Assembly (NCBI RefSeq): GCF_002161215.1
Contig: NZ_NFMB01000001.1
Location: forward strand, 62,001-126,000
DNA from: Flavonifractor sp. An10
GTDB taxonomy: Bacteria > Bacillota > Clostridia > Oscillospirales > Oscillospiraceae
Length of the DNA: 64,000 nucleotides
Direction of reading: 5' to 3'
Shown: piece by piece, positions 31,173-39,200 of the stretch
How the letters are laid out: each line of letters begins with the position of its first letter
How positions within the stretch are numbered: position 1 is the first letter of the stretch
The notes under the pieces: model-generated
The model's input: the letters and a program-made list of their open reading frames with translations, nothing else
Databases searched by the model: none
What the model was told of the DNA's origin: nothing
Translations under genes and position numbers: made by a program

Positions 31173-31580
31173 CTATTCCGGCAGGGGTTCACGGTCGCCG
31201 TTCATCACCTCGGGAGGTGACGGAACAGGCGCCGCGTCGTCAGGGTCATGCTGTCCACTTTCGGATTTTGCTTTGGAGGACTGCCCGGGGAGAAATCCAA
31301 AGTCCGTCAGCCATATTTTCAGCTTCTTGACTGTGGTTCCGTCCTTTTGGCGAACATCCACCAGTTTTTGCGATCCGGTGAGCCAGATCATGCTTCCCTT
31401 TTTGACCTTGAGCCGCATGAGCCGGGTAACATCGTCACCGCGGGCCCATACCTGGTAGTAGTCCGGCGGGGTGTTGCCGGAACGCTCCATCAGGTCGAAA
31501 CAGACATATTGCTGTTTTGACTGGCCCTCTTTCGGGACAAGCTCGTGCATGACTCGGCCAAATACAACGATTTGTGCCAT
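31173..31580 (-). CDS. Single-stranded DNA-binding protein (SSB-like)
   Basis: The 135-residue protein has an OB-fold SSB pattern: MAQIVVFGRVMHELVPKEG, QYVCFDLMERSG, then YYQVWARGDDVTRLMRLKVK and GSMIWLTGSQKLVDV. A Pro/Asp/Glu-rich tail (after 105) ends EPLPE, recalling the acidic tip of SSB. ATG 31580 has GAAGGAA upstream. It would coat single strands during element transfer or replication. A 200-nt leader with a promoter and an early hairpin precedes it. Confidence 0.85.
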   Translation of the reverse strand: MAQIVVFGRVMHELVPKEGQSKQQYVCFDLMERSGNTPPDYYQVWARGDDVTRLMRLKVKKGSMIWLTGSQKLVDVRQKDGTTVKKLKIWLTDFGFLPGQSSKAKSESGQHDPDDAAPVPSPPEVMNGDREPLPE

Positions 31581-31624
31581 AACACTTCCTTTCTTCGCCT
31601 CTGGCGTTAATATCTATATATAAA

Positions 31625-31676
31625 AAGTGCCAGCGGATACCAGCCCCGAAAGGGCGCGGCAATACCACTGACACTT
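31625..31676 (-). terminator. Attenuator-like hairpin in the SSB leader
   Basis: AAGTGCCAGCGGATACC pairs with the stretch ending TGACACTT, with an inner GCCC/GGGC stem. The reverse strand reads TTTTTATATATA just after it. It stands between the promoter at 31787 and the SSB start, so it can stop the SSB transcript early. A second small hairpin GCAGAT/ATCTGC lies further upstream (about 31707-31723). Confidence 0.7.
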
Positions 31677-31786
31677 GATACAGCATACAACCTTGACTGC
31701 GTGTGCAATGCAGATTTTTAATCTGCGGTACAGAAGCTAAGTCTGTATCCCACAAGGGGAAACGCACAAAAATCAATTACAGGATA

Positions 31787-31815
31787 AGTGTAGCACTATA
31801 TCTTGTGTTTGTCAA
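31787..31815 (-). promoter_or_regulatory. Sigma-A-type promoter for the SSB gene
   Basis: Reverse-strand -35 TTGACA (31810-31815) and -10 TACACT (31787-31792) are separated by 17 nt. It opens a leader of about 200 nt before the SSB gene. The remaining 40 nt up to 31854 show nothing else. Confidence 0.8.
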
Positions 31816-31854
31816 GTGGTATTATACTATATATAGATATTTAAGCGAGGCGAA

Positions 31855-32460
31855 TCACAATATATGGTTCATGTCGCGGTAGTAATCATCCAGCAGATAG
31901 AATTTGAGTGCTCGGGCTGCCGGCGTCCCGTAGCTGAATATCAGACGATAGAGATTGCCTGTCCCATCCACGCCGAAGGGACCGAGCCAGTGGGAGATGG
32001 TGTTGCCATCGAGATACCAGAGCTGAATATCCCGGTAATCATCTTCACTGACAAGCCCGGAAGAAGCCAGACGATAGGCGTCTTCCTCGTCGATCATGGG
32101 GTGGGAAAGAAAATGGCGGTAGAGCTCCTCCGACAGCCCAAGGGCCTGCTGGTAGGTCAGGGGATTGGGGTGGTCCAGCCACCAGCGGGTAATATCTTCA
32201 AAAGTACGCAGACGCGGTTTGGGATTGAGGGCCCGGAAGCGCCGGATGAAATCTTTGATTTTTTCCAGGTCGGCCGGCGGAGGGAGCGGGATCTCACGCA
32301 CTTCGTCATCTAAAAAGCCGAAAGCAAGCTGCTCGCCGGTTTCATCCTCCAGCAAGAGCGAGGTGCGGGACAGCGGTGAGACCAGGAAATGCTCCATTGC
32401 AAAGGTGTCGTCCAGAAAACGCTGGATTTTGTATTGCTCAATGGTGTGGGGCTTATACAT
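31855..32460 (-). CDS. Hypothetical protein
   Basis: The 201-residue protein begins MYKPHTIEQYKIQRFLDDTF behind GGAGG (7 nt). It includes ETGEQLAFGFLDDEVREIPL and TFEDITRWWLDHPNPLTYQQ. The C-terminal half is acidic and aromatic (YLDGNTISHWLGPFGVDGTG). It is cytoplasmic, and no family is recognised. It ends about 40 nt before the SSB promoter and has no clear terminator of its own. Confidence 0.65.
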   Translation of the reverse strand: MYKPHTIEQYKIQRFLDDTFAMEHFLVSPLSRTSLLLEDETGEQLAFGFLDDEVREIPLPPPADLEKIKDFIRRFRALNPKPRLRTFEDITRWWLDHPNPLTYQQALGLSEELYRHFLSHPMIDEEDAYRLASSGLVSEDDYRDIQLWYLDGNTISHWLGPFGVDGTGNLYRLIFSYGTPAARALKFYLLDDYYRDMNHIL

Positions 32461-32553
32461 TGGGATGGACCTCCTTTTAAGTATTCCGCCTATTAAATAG
32501 GAAAAAGAAATCAATTTTCTGCAAGATCATTTGCTTTTTTATAAGACTGTCAA

Positions 32554-32605
32554 AAATAGAGGGATACGGCACTGAAGCTATGGCTTTGGTGCCGTATCCC
32601 TATTT
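32554..32605 (-). terminator. Terminator after the two-helix membrane protein gene
   Basis: ATAGGGATACGGCAC pairs with GTGCCGTATCCCTAT around inner AAGC/GCTT; TATTTTTG follows on the reverse strand. Confidence 0.85.
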
Positions 32606-32606
32606 C

Positions 32607-33110
32607 TTACTCATGGGGTGTTTGCTCCCTGCTTTCCAGCTCTTCATCACAGGATGCTGCGTTCTCCAGTACCTCGTATCCAAGAAAACTATTGGTGGAG
32701 AGGGCAGCGTCCAGATAGTCGTTTCCGACGGCAGGCCGGCTCCCTTTTTGAAAATAAAAGCGGTAGCGGACGCCAATCTGGAACTTGGCAGTTTTGCTCA
32801 ACAGCAAGGTGCGTTCCGCACCCTGTTCATCAATCAGCTGGATCTTGCGGTAACGACGCAACATAGGGGTGCTGACGCCGGCGCAGATTCCTTCCACCAC
32901 TTCGTACCGGCCCCGGGCGGCGGTGCGCCACAGGCTGCTGCCCAGCACCAGAGAAGCGGCAAAAATGAATCCACCCAGCACCAGAAGGATGCGGTCTGCG
33001 GCGACAGTGAAGATAACAAGGCTGACTGCGATGCTGGCGACTCCGGCCAGAAATGTCAGCAGGATCTTGCGGCGCAGGACAAAGGGAAATTGACTCCATT
33101 GGTTTTTCAT
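32607..33110 (-). CDS. Hypothetical two-helix membrane protein
   Basis: The 167-residue protein has helices at about 16-36 and 40-61 (FLAGVASIAVSLVIF, LLVLGGFIFAASLVLG), then a soluble C-terminal domain of about 100 residues (LIDEQGAERTLLLSKTAKFQ, RYRFYFQKG). It overlaps the preceding gene by 4 nt (ATGA). No family is recognised. Confidence 0.7.
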   Translation of the reverse strand: MKNQWSQFPFVLRRKILLTFLAGVASIAVSLVIFTVAADRILLVLGGFIFAASLVLGSSLWRTAARGRYEVVEGICAGVSTPMLRRYRKIQLIDEQGAERTLLLSKTAKFQIGVRYRFYFQKGSRPAVGNDYLDAALSTNSFLGYEVLENAASCDEELESREQTPHE

Positions 33111-33808
33111 GTGCTGATCCTTTCAAAAATGATTTGCTGGCGCAGATACAGGTTGGCAACGGCCAGCGTTACAGCCTGGCTGCTCCGGCTGTTCTTCATC
33201 AGGCTGGCGATATTCTGGCAGGTGGTCTCGCTGTCGCCATACACCTTCTCCATCAGGACCCGCTCACTGGGGAGGGAGAAGACATCCTGCTCCACACATT
33301 TGATGATTTCAGCAGTGGAAAGCAGGGCCTGCCGGGAAAGCCGCATGACGCGGGATTCATAGTCGGTCCGGCGGTCTTTGCGAAACAGCTTCAGCGCCTG
33401 CCCGACTGAAACCCGACGGCTGAATACCAGCTTCATAAACGATACGCCGCGCACCAGGGCAGAGCCGCTGGTAGGAATGATGCCCAGGGAACTCAATAGA
33501 TCATACAGCGCATCGTATTCGGTCTCCCCGCAGCCGGAAACCAGCAGGCCGCGGGTAAGCAGGCGGTTCACGCAGTCATCCCAGGGCCGGCTGACAGCAC
33601 CGCCCATAGATGAGGCCAGCTTATCGCACTGAAAAGAAATATCCTCCCACTTGGAGATCCGCCAATTCAGGGCAGTCCAAACAACCAGCTCCTGCATATC
33701 CACCATGTAGGGCTGACCGCCAAGGCGGATGACCGGGCAGGACCGGCCGCAGCCATTGGTTTCCCGCTCCAGACGGCCGATAGCAGTATATAAGGTTTTC
33801 TGTTCCAT
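33107..33808 (-). CDS. Hypothetical helical protein
   Basis: The 233-residue protein starts MEQKTLYTAIGRLERETNGC behind AAGGAGG. It contains MVDMQELVVWTALNWRISKW and KLASSMGGAVSRPWDDCVNR, then a mostly helical C-terminal half with ALLSTAEIIKCVEQDVFSLP. The N-terminal 100 residues could be a winged helix, but I cannot name a family. It is coupled by ATGA to the membrane protein after it. Confidence 0.65.
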   Translation of the reverse strand: MEQKTLYTAIGRLERETNGCGRSCPVIRLGGQPYMVDMQELVVWTALNWRISKWEDISFQCDKLASSMGGAVSRPWDDCVNRLLTRGLLVSGCGETEYDALYDLLSSLGIIPTSGSALVRGVSFMKLVFSRRVSVGQALKLFRKDRRTDYESRVMRLSRQALLSTAEIIKCVEQDVFSLPSERVLMEKVYGDSETTCQNIASLMKNSRSSQAVTLAVANLYLRQQIIFERIST

Positions 33809-33867
33809 TGATCAATGCCTCCTTTTATATATCCTTTACTGCGGGAAGGCCGTGGTTTTCAACAGAT

Positions 33868-34443
33868 TCAAAGCAGGCTTGCCAGAAAGCGGGGGTCGCT
33901 GCGCAGTTTGGCGACCGAGCGCGAGATCCATGCACCCACATGAGAGGGCGGAACCTGGTAGAGTTCCGCAATATCCGTGACCCGCATCCCCTGGAGCTTG
34001 AGCGCCAGAGCCTCAATCCCAAGCCGGGCCACACCGTCATAGTCCTGCTTGCTGGTCTCCAGAAGCGACAGCGTTTCCATCAGGGACACTTGGGCGTCAA
34101 AAGCGTCGGACTGCGGCTCCAGGGCCTCACCGTCGGCGGCCAGTTCCCCATGCTCCCCAATAATGAGCCGGCTGAACATCTTGCCCCTGTTGCAGATCGT
34201 CCGGCAATAGGACAGAAGCCCGTTTTTTACGACCGTTTTGGCGTAGGTGGCAAACTGTGCCCGCCCATCGTCCTTATAGGTGGCCGCGGCTTTGCAGAGC
34301 CAGACGCACCCCTCCTGGAACAGATCGCTGTACTCCAGGCCGCAGATAGTCGGATTCACATGGATATAGTCGCAGATCACCCAATGCACCACTGGCAGGT
34401 TTTGAGCAACGAGTTCCTGCTGCTGTTTTGTCAGGCTGGTCAT
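33868..34443 (-). CDS. Sigma-70-like protein
   Basis: The 191-residue protein has sigma region 2 features (YSDLFQEGCVWLCKAAATYK, then RAQFATYAKTVVKNGLLSYC) and a region 4 HTH (LALKLQGMRVTDIAELYQVP, then SHVGAWISRSVAKLRSD). ATG 34443 has GAGGTG upstream. It is the second sigma-like protein in this train; a third type occurs at 3143 and four more at 61804-63781. It is likely to control element promoters. Confidence 0.8.
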   Translation of the reverse strand: MTSLTKQQQELVAQNLPVVHWVICDYIHVNPTICGLEYSDLFQEGCVWLCKAAATYKDDGRAQFATYAKTVVKNGLLSYCRTICNRGKMFSRLIIGEHGELAADGEALEPQSDAFDAQVSLMETLSLLETSKQDYDGVARLGIEALALKLQGMRVTDIAELYQVPPSHVGAWISRSVAKLRSDPRFLASLL

Positions 34444-34457
34444 TTGCTCACCTCCCG

Positions 34458-34874
34458 TCAGGCTGCCGCCTGTCCGGCGGCGGGAGGAGCTGAGGCCTGC
34501 CTACAGAGGCGGACGACCTCATCGCACATCCATTCGGAAAACTGGCCGATATGGGCCTGCCGTTCATCCAGCCCCAGCTTTGCCTGGAGCCAGATGTAGA
34601 CCTCCCATTTTTCCATGTGCCGGCTCTGCTGCAGCTGCTCCAATGCCCGGTGCGCCAAAATGCGCTTGTGTCGGAGATCTCCATTTGCCAAAGTTCCCAT
34701 AGGCCGGTGCGTCCTGTCATGGGCGCTCACATAGGCATCGCAGGCGGGCCAGCGGTCGCAGAGATAGAGAAATTTCCCCTGGGACCGGCGGTTCAAGCCG
34801 TAAACCACGCTGGCAGGGCGGAGAGAGGCATTGGCATGGCAATAAGGACATTTGATCTGTTTTTGCTTCATCAT
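34458..34874 (-). CDS. Zinc-finger protein (DUF3268-like)
   Basis: The 138-residue protein opens with CPYCHANASLRPASVVYG and, after 25 residues, has LYLCDRWPACDAYVSAH, the split zinc-finger pattern of the DUF3268 group. A helical part follows (LANGDLRHKRILAHRALEQL, AHIGQFSEWMCDEVVRLC). ATG 34874 lies behind GGAGGTGATGATTTT. Family members are small DNA-associated proteins of phages and elements, with no proven role. Confidence 0.75.
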   Translation of the reverse strand: MMKQKQIKCPYCHANASLRPASVVYGLNRRSQGKFLYLCDRWPACDAYVSAHDRTHRPMGTLANGDLRHKRILAHRALEQLQQSRHMEKWEVYIWLQAKLGLDERQAHIGQFSEWMCDEVVRLCRQASAPPAAGQAAA

Positions 34875-34889
34875 AAAATCATCACCTCC

Positions 34890-34923
34890 AAAGACGCGCC
34901 AAAGGCGGCGCGATGGCGTCTTT
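34890..34923 (-). terminator. Terminator before the zinc-finger gene
   Basis: AAAGACGC pairs with GCGTCTTT with an inner GCGCC/GGCGC; it lies 12 nt after the stop of the 115-residue gene. Confidence 0.65.
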
Positions 34924-34934
34924 CTGTGTAAAAA

Positions 34935-35282
34935 TCAGCTGTTCTGGCTGCAGCTGGGGTCCAGACAAAGCTGCCTGAGCGTACATGCGGAAGAGTTCGG
35001 CGCATGCCATTCGATGTACTTGGAAAAAGCGGCGTCAAAAGAGCGGTGCGACAGGACATCGCTACACTCGGTGGGCTCTACTTCCTCACCGGTCAGCTCA
35101 TGTACGGTTTCCGCAGGCAGAAGCATGACCTGCCCACACTCATCCACTGTCAGCAGGAATCCGGAACAGGGCTTCTCCCGGCCATACATACAGGCATCGC
35201 AGCCACAGCTGACAAAGATGGCATTGCGCCAGTTCCCACGGACGGCCCGCAGAAAGGAATAAAATTTGCAGGATGTTTTCAT
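34935..35282 (-). CDS. Hypothetical cysteine-containing protein
   Basis: The 115-residue protein has a cysteine group (FVSCGCDACMYGREKPCSGF), a beta-like centre and a C-terminal CTLRQLCLDPSCSQNS. Eight or more cysteines suggest metal binding, since no signal peptide is present. It starts at ATG 35282 behind GGAGG. No family is recognised. Confidence 0.65.
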   Translation of the reverse strand: MKTSCKFYSFLRAVRGNWRNAIFVSCGCDACMYGREKPCSGFLLTVDECGQVMLLPAETVHELTGEEVEPTECSDVLSHRSFDAAFSKYIEWHAPNSSACTLRQLCLDPSCSQNS

Positions 35283-35315
35283 CCTCTACCTCCGTTATTC
35301 GTTTTTTGAGAAAAT

Positions 35316-35361
35316 AAAAAAGCGGGGACCAGCTGTGGATGTCCACAAGCTGATCCCCGCT
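35316..35361 (-). terminator. Terminator at the end of the pilus locus
   Basis: AGCGGGGA..AGCT pairs with AGCT..TCCCCGCT over 41 nt, and TTTTTTATTTT follows on the reverse strand. It closes the Tad operon after the DUF6133 gene. Confidence 0.85.
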
Positions 35362-35385
35362 GACGGCATTTAAGCGAACAAGCCC

Positions 35386-35616
35386 TTAGTTGGCCGCGCC
35401 GAACAGGCCCTCGATCTCCTGCGTGATCCGGGGGATGACCGTATCGTTGAAGATGAGGGTCAGGGCCGCCAGCAGCAGGGCGCCCAGCACAACGGCGATG
35501 ATGATTTTGACCGCATCAGAGATGTAGAAATCGCCGCGCTGGTTGGAGAGCGCCATACGGGCCCGAAGCGCGAGGCCGTTCGCTTTGCTGCAGATGCAGC
35601 TGGTAAACTTCTTCAT
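35386..35616 (-). CDS. DUF6133-type small pilin-like protein
   Basis: The 76-residue protein has a basic N-terminus, the segment NQRGDFYISDAVKIIIAVVL and one long hydrophobic helix ending near residue 58, then IPRITQEIEGLFGAAN. That layout, a short leader followed by a hydrophobic helix next to TadB/TadC genes, fits the small Flp-like pilin candidates of clostridial elements (DUF6133). The exact cleavage site is unclear, since the usual G/xxxxE(Y/F) is only approximated by RGDFY. It would be the pilus subunit processed by the peptidase at 42449; this is inference. Confidence 0.75.
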   Translation of the reverse strand: MKKFTSCICSKANGLALRARMALSNQRGDFYISDAVKIIIAVVLGALLLAALTLIFNDTVIPRITQEIEGLFGAAN

Positions 35617-35667
35617 GGAAATACCTCCTGTAAATGTGATATTGGATTTGGGTATGGTTATGGCCGG

Positions 35668-35814
35668 TCAGGACCGGCGGATAGGCTTGAGCAGGCTGTT
35701 TTTGTTGGAGCGGGGCCTGTCCGGATACGCTTTCGGCTTCTGGCGCAAAAGCCACCGGAACCGGCGCCGCCGCACATCTTCGCCGTCAGGCGGAATATAT
35801 TTTTTCTTCGACAT
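35668..35814 (-). CDS. Small very basic protein
   Basis: The 48-residue protein starts MSKKKYIPPDGEDVRRRRFR behind AGGAGAAATCC and stays arginine/lysine rich to the end (SNKNSLLKPIRRS). The frame is open upstream without a site. It sits between TadC and the DUF6133 pilin gene. No family is recognised. The 200 nt between it and TadC show no further gene. Confidence 0.5.
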   Translation of the reverse strand: MSKKKYIPPDGEDVRRRRFRWLLRQKPKAYPDRPRSNKNSLLKPIRRS

Positions 35815-36012
35815 GGATTTCTCCTGTTCAGACGATAGGTTCAGGACCGGCCTGAGAGCAGGTCGGCCCTGGGGAAATGGATGGAAGGCAGCCGGCATAG
35901 CGGCTGCTATGGGAACCCACTGCGGTACAAAACATCACCTCCATCGTAGATTCGCCCCCGGATGGGAGCGGGTATATGGAAAGCCCACACCAGAGGCGTG
36001 GGCGGATACCTG

Positions 36013-36891
36013 TCAGCCGAAGAAAGCGCCCAGGGAACTCATGACCTCGGTGCAGAGGACCACCAGATAGATGATCATAATGCAAATGAGCATCATCATG
36101 GAGTAACGCTGGATCTTCTTGGGGCGCTTGGCCGCTTCCTTTTTCAGATTGTTCTGCTCGATCTGCCTCATGTCAAAGCAGATCATCTTGAAGTACATCC
36201 GCTGGTCGTCGCCGCGAAGCACGCCGATCAGGCCGCGGATTACATCGGACAGCATGGGGCTGCCAATGCGGGTTTCAAAACGGATCAGGGCATTCTCATA
36301 GTTGCCGGTTTTCATGTCGGCAATGGTCTGGTCCAGCTCCGCGCCGAAGTCCTTGCCCGCTACCCGGCGGTAAGAGGTAAGGATCTTCAGCACATCCCGG
36401 TCGTTCTCCAGGTTCTGCCCAATAGTCAGGGCGAACCGGGGGATCTCGCTTTCAATGAGCTTGCGGCGCTTCTTAACGAAATCGAAGACGCTGTAATAGG
36501 TCGAGAACCACAGCGCCACCGCAAGCCCGATCAGCACGGGAACCATCAGCGGCACCAGAAACACCATCAGGATAGAGCTGAGGCCGACGGCGCCTGCCGT
36601 GACCCAAGCCCGGGCTGTGTAGACCTCCGGCGTCAGTTCCAGACCGGCAATATCCAGCGCCCGCTGCAGCTTGTTCCGTTTGAGTTTATCCAGTTTCAGG
36701 TACGGGGCGATCAGTCCGGCGATTTTGGTGATGTAGACATCCAGCAGTTTCTCGGACTTTACGCCCTGCTGCTTGCGGGCCAGCATCATCATGCGGGAGG
36801 TCTTCTTTGTGGGAATATCCACAAAGGCGCAGGTCAGGTTGTAGGTGGCAAAACCAAAGAAGATGATCGCCACAAGTGCCAAAAGGGTCAT
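36013..36891 (-). CDS. tadC: TadC-like inner-membrane platform protein
   Basis: The 292-residue protein has the type II secretion F-domain layout: an N-terminal helix, a helix pair at about 92-135, a cytoplasmic domain with LIESEIPRFALTIGQNLEND and RFETRIGSPMLSDVIRGLIG, and a C-terminal helix. ATG 36891 has GGAGG 9 nt upstream and overlaps TadB by 4 nt. With TadB it should form the membrane base on which the TadA ATPase drives pilin assembly. Confidence 0.85.
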   Translation of the reverse strand: MTLLALVAIIFFGFATYNLTCAFVDIPTKKTSRMMMLARKQQGVKSEKLLDVYITKIAGLIAPYLKLDKLKRNKLQRALDIAGLELTPEVYTARAWVTAGAVGLSSILMVFLVPLMVPVLIGLAVALWFSTYYSVFDFVKKRRKLIESEIPRFALTIGQNLENDRDVLKILTSYRRVAGKDFGAELDQTIADMKTGNYENALIRFETRIGSPMLSDVIRGLIGVLRGDDQRMYFKMICFDMRQIEQNNLKKEAAKRPKKIQRYSMMMLICIMIIYLVVLCTEVMSSLGAFFG

Positions 36892-37820
36892 GCGCCGTCA
36901 CCTCCGTATTCAATGGGCTTGCTCAGCTTCATGATCTGCGTCAGGGCAAAGAGAATGATGGCTGCGCAGATCGCCAGGGCAATTTTGCCGGGTGTGGTGA
37001 AGATGAGCGTATGGAACCAGTCTTCATTGAGGAAGTAAAGCAGCGGCACATTGGCGACCACCAGGAACATCATCGTGATGGCCTCACGGCGCGGGCCCTG
37101 CATCATGGCCTCCAGTTCAGACTGCACCACTCGCACATCGCTGAACTTCTGGGCGATGGTGGGCAGTGTGTTTTTCATGGAGCGGTCAGACTGGCACTGA
37201 ATGAGGATGTTGCACCACTCATGAAATACCCGGTTGGGGACCTTCATCTTCAGCGAGTTGATGGCGCTGGTCAGGTTGGCGTTGATCAGTTCCGCCTCGT
37301 ACACAAATGCCTCGAAGTTGGCCTTCACCGGCTCATTGATGTAGGGCAGGTTTTCCTTGACCGCCCGTATCAGGTCCTCTGTTCGCAGGTAGGAGGTGGT
37401 GATGATGGAGATAGCGGTCTCCAGTTCCTCGTTCAGATGCTTCTTGTAGCTGGCGGCTGTGCTGCGCAGATACCAGATGGGGGCCAGCGAAAAGCCAATG
37501 CCCAGGATCGGCACCATATACACATTGTTGATGAGCAGCGCCAGCACAGCGCCCACCGCAAACAGGATCAGCGACAGCCGCTTGACCGCCTCATAGCGGT
37601 CGGAGCGGCCGGTGCCTTTCAAAATCTGTTTCAGCTCATAGTCCTGGTTGAAGAAGCCCTTGGCGGGCGTACCCATCAGGACATTGAGTTCGTCAGACAA
37701 GGTAGCTGCCTTGCGCTGGGAGCGGAACAGGGCGTCGATAAAATCCCCCGGCCGCACACCGAACAGGGCCAGGAGGCCCGCGCTGATCAGCGCAAAGCAA
37801 ATGATGTAGATCCACTGCAA
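36888..37820 (-). CDS. tadB: TadB-like inner-membrane platform protein
   Basis: The 310-residue protein begins with a helix, has a pair near 92-125, the F-domain segment NEELETAISIITTSYLRTED with NLPYINEPVKANFEAFVYEA, and helices near the C-terminus (LLYFLNEDWF, KIALAICAAIILFALTQIM). Its start is TTG 37820, with AAGGAGG about 11 nt upstream, right after the TadA stop. It overlaps TadC by ATGA. Confidence 0.85.
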   Translation of the reverse strand: MQWIYIICFALISAGLLALFGVRPGDFIDALFRSQRKAATLSDELNVLMGTPAKGFFNQDYELKQILKGTGRSDRYEAVKRLSLILFAVGAVLALLINNVYMVPILGIGFSLAPIWYLRSTAASYKKHLNEELETAISIITTSYLRTEDLIRAVKENLPYINEPVKANFEAFVYEAELINANLTSAINSLKMKVPNRVFHEWCNILIQCQSDRSMKNTLPTIAQKFSDVRVVQSELEAMMQGPRREAITMMFLVVANVPLLYFLNEDWFHTLIFTTPGKIALAICAAIILFALTQIMKLSKPIEYGGDGA

Positions 37821-37823
37821 CCT

Positions 37824-39200
37824 TTAATCCACCTCCTTCGGGGCGTCCATGAACTCCGCCAGCTCCTTATTGGAGATGCCGTTGTCAAGGAGCCGTTTTT
37901 TCAAAGTATCCGAGATCAGGCCCACCTTCCGGTGATGGCCCACCACATGGATCTCTCCTTTTTCATCGGTCACATTGTCCTCCACCTCAAATTTGTAGAG
38001 CGTGTGGGAAATGAGCTGTCCGTCCCGGTAGTCCTCGCCCTCCAGAATCTCCATGATCTTACGGGAACGGTCTTCCAGCTGCTTGGTAAATACCACGATG
38101 GGATAGGCCTCCACCATGATCTCCATGAGCACGGCGTCGTCCATGCTGTATTTGCGCTTGGCGAGGGTCATCATCCTGCGGTAAGTGCTGTTGCAGGAGT
38201 TGGAGTGGATGGTGGTGCAGACGGTATGGCCGGTGCGGGAGCTCTCGGCGGCCGACAGGCTCTCTGCGGCGGACCGCATCTCGCCGACGCCGATGACATT
38301 GGGGTGTTTGCGCAGCACCCGCTCCAAAAGGAAGTCCTGGTTGATGTTCAGCGCCGGATTTTCGCTGGGCCGGGTCAGAAGGTGGATGACGGAGTTCAAG
38401 ATATTTCCGTTTTCATCCCGCTTGACCAGATCAAACTCGCGGCTACCTTCCTCAATGGTGATAAGGCGCTGGTTGTTGGGAACATTGGAGAGCAGCCATG
38501 CCATGATGGTGGTCTTGCCGGAGCCGGTGGAGCCCGCGATACACACGCTGACGCCATACCGGATGCAGGCCATCAGGAAGTGGAGCATCTCGGCGGTGGC
38601 GCTGCCGGAATCCAGCAGCTTCTGCTCGGAGACTGTCTGCTGGTTGACGATACGGATGGAGGCGTTGATCCCTACATCCGGGTCCACAATGGGCGTCTTG
38701 TCCACAGAGATACGGATATTTTTGTCCAGAAATCCCACCACACTGGGCATGGTGTCGTCAATGACCATGCCGCAGGCGTTGAGCATACGGCGCACCACAT
38801 CAATGGCGTGCTGCGGGGAGGAAAACTTGTCCGGGATCTTGATGCTGCGCCCGCCGGCCTCGATCACCTCGATGTCGTTGTAGGCGTTGATGTTGACTTC
38901 CTCAATGCCGGGCTTGTAGATCCATTTCTTGAGGAAGGAGTAACCGGCCATATCCTCGTAGAGTTTTTCACACAGTTCCTCGGTGGTCAGCCCTTCAATG
39001 GCGTATTTCCGCTTGACGATGTACTGTACCATCAGCTCTTTGAGCAGTGTGGTGGCCCGCTCGGCGTTTCCCTCGCCGGCCTCGGCAATGGTGGAGGCGT
39101 GATTTTCAGCAAAATACCGCTGCACATCCTCCAGCACCTGGTCATAGGTCAGGTCCTGGTTGGCCGCCGGCGTGAAGAATATGTCGTTGAGATTATTCAT
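37824..39200 (-). CDS. tadA: TadA/CpaF-type pilus assembly ATPase
   Basis: The 458-residue ATPase shows an N-terminal domain (GIEEVNINAYNDIEVIEAGG), then VDPDVGINASIRIVNQQTVS, Walker A GSTGSGKTT near 222, an Asp/Glu box LITIEEGSREF, a Walker B-like VIGVGEMRS and a His box TTIHSNSCNSTYRRM. These match CpaF/TadA secretion ATPases that power type IVc pilus assembly at the inner membrane. ATG 39200 follows GGAGG and overlaps the TadZ-like gene by 8 nt. A much longer frame upstream is spurious. Confidence 0.92.
   Translation of the reverse strand: MNNLNDIFFTPAANQDLTYDQVLEDVQRYFAENHASTIAEAGEGNAERATTLLKELMVQYIVKRKYAIEGLTTEELCEKLYEDMAGYSFLKKWIYKPGIEEVNINAYNDIEVIEAGGRSIKIPDKFSSPQHAIDVVRRMLNACGMVIDDTMPSVVGFLDKNIRISVDKTPIVDPDVGINASIRIVNQQTVSEQKLLDSGSATAEMLHFLMACIRYGVSVCIAGSTGSGKTTIMAWLLSNVPNNQRLITIEEGSREFDLVKRDENGNILNSVIHLLTRPSENPALNINQDFLLERVLRKHPNVIGVGEMRSAAESLSAAESSRTGHTVCTTIHSNSCNSTYRRMMTLAKRKYSMDDAVLMEIMVEAYPIVVFTKQLEDRSRKIMEILEGEDYRDGQLISHTLYKFEVEDNVTDEKGEIHVVGHHRKVGLISDTLKKRLLDNGISNKELAEFMDAPKEVD

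Noticed and set aside
31435-31776. 113-codon reverse frame through the SSB leader
   Set aside because: It overlaps the SSB gene out of frame and crosses the hairpin; no ribosome site at its ATG. The leader structure explains the region better.
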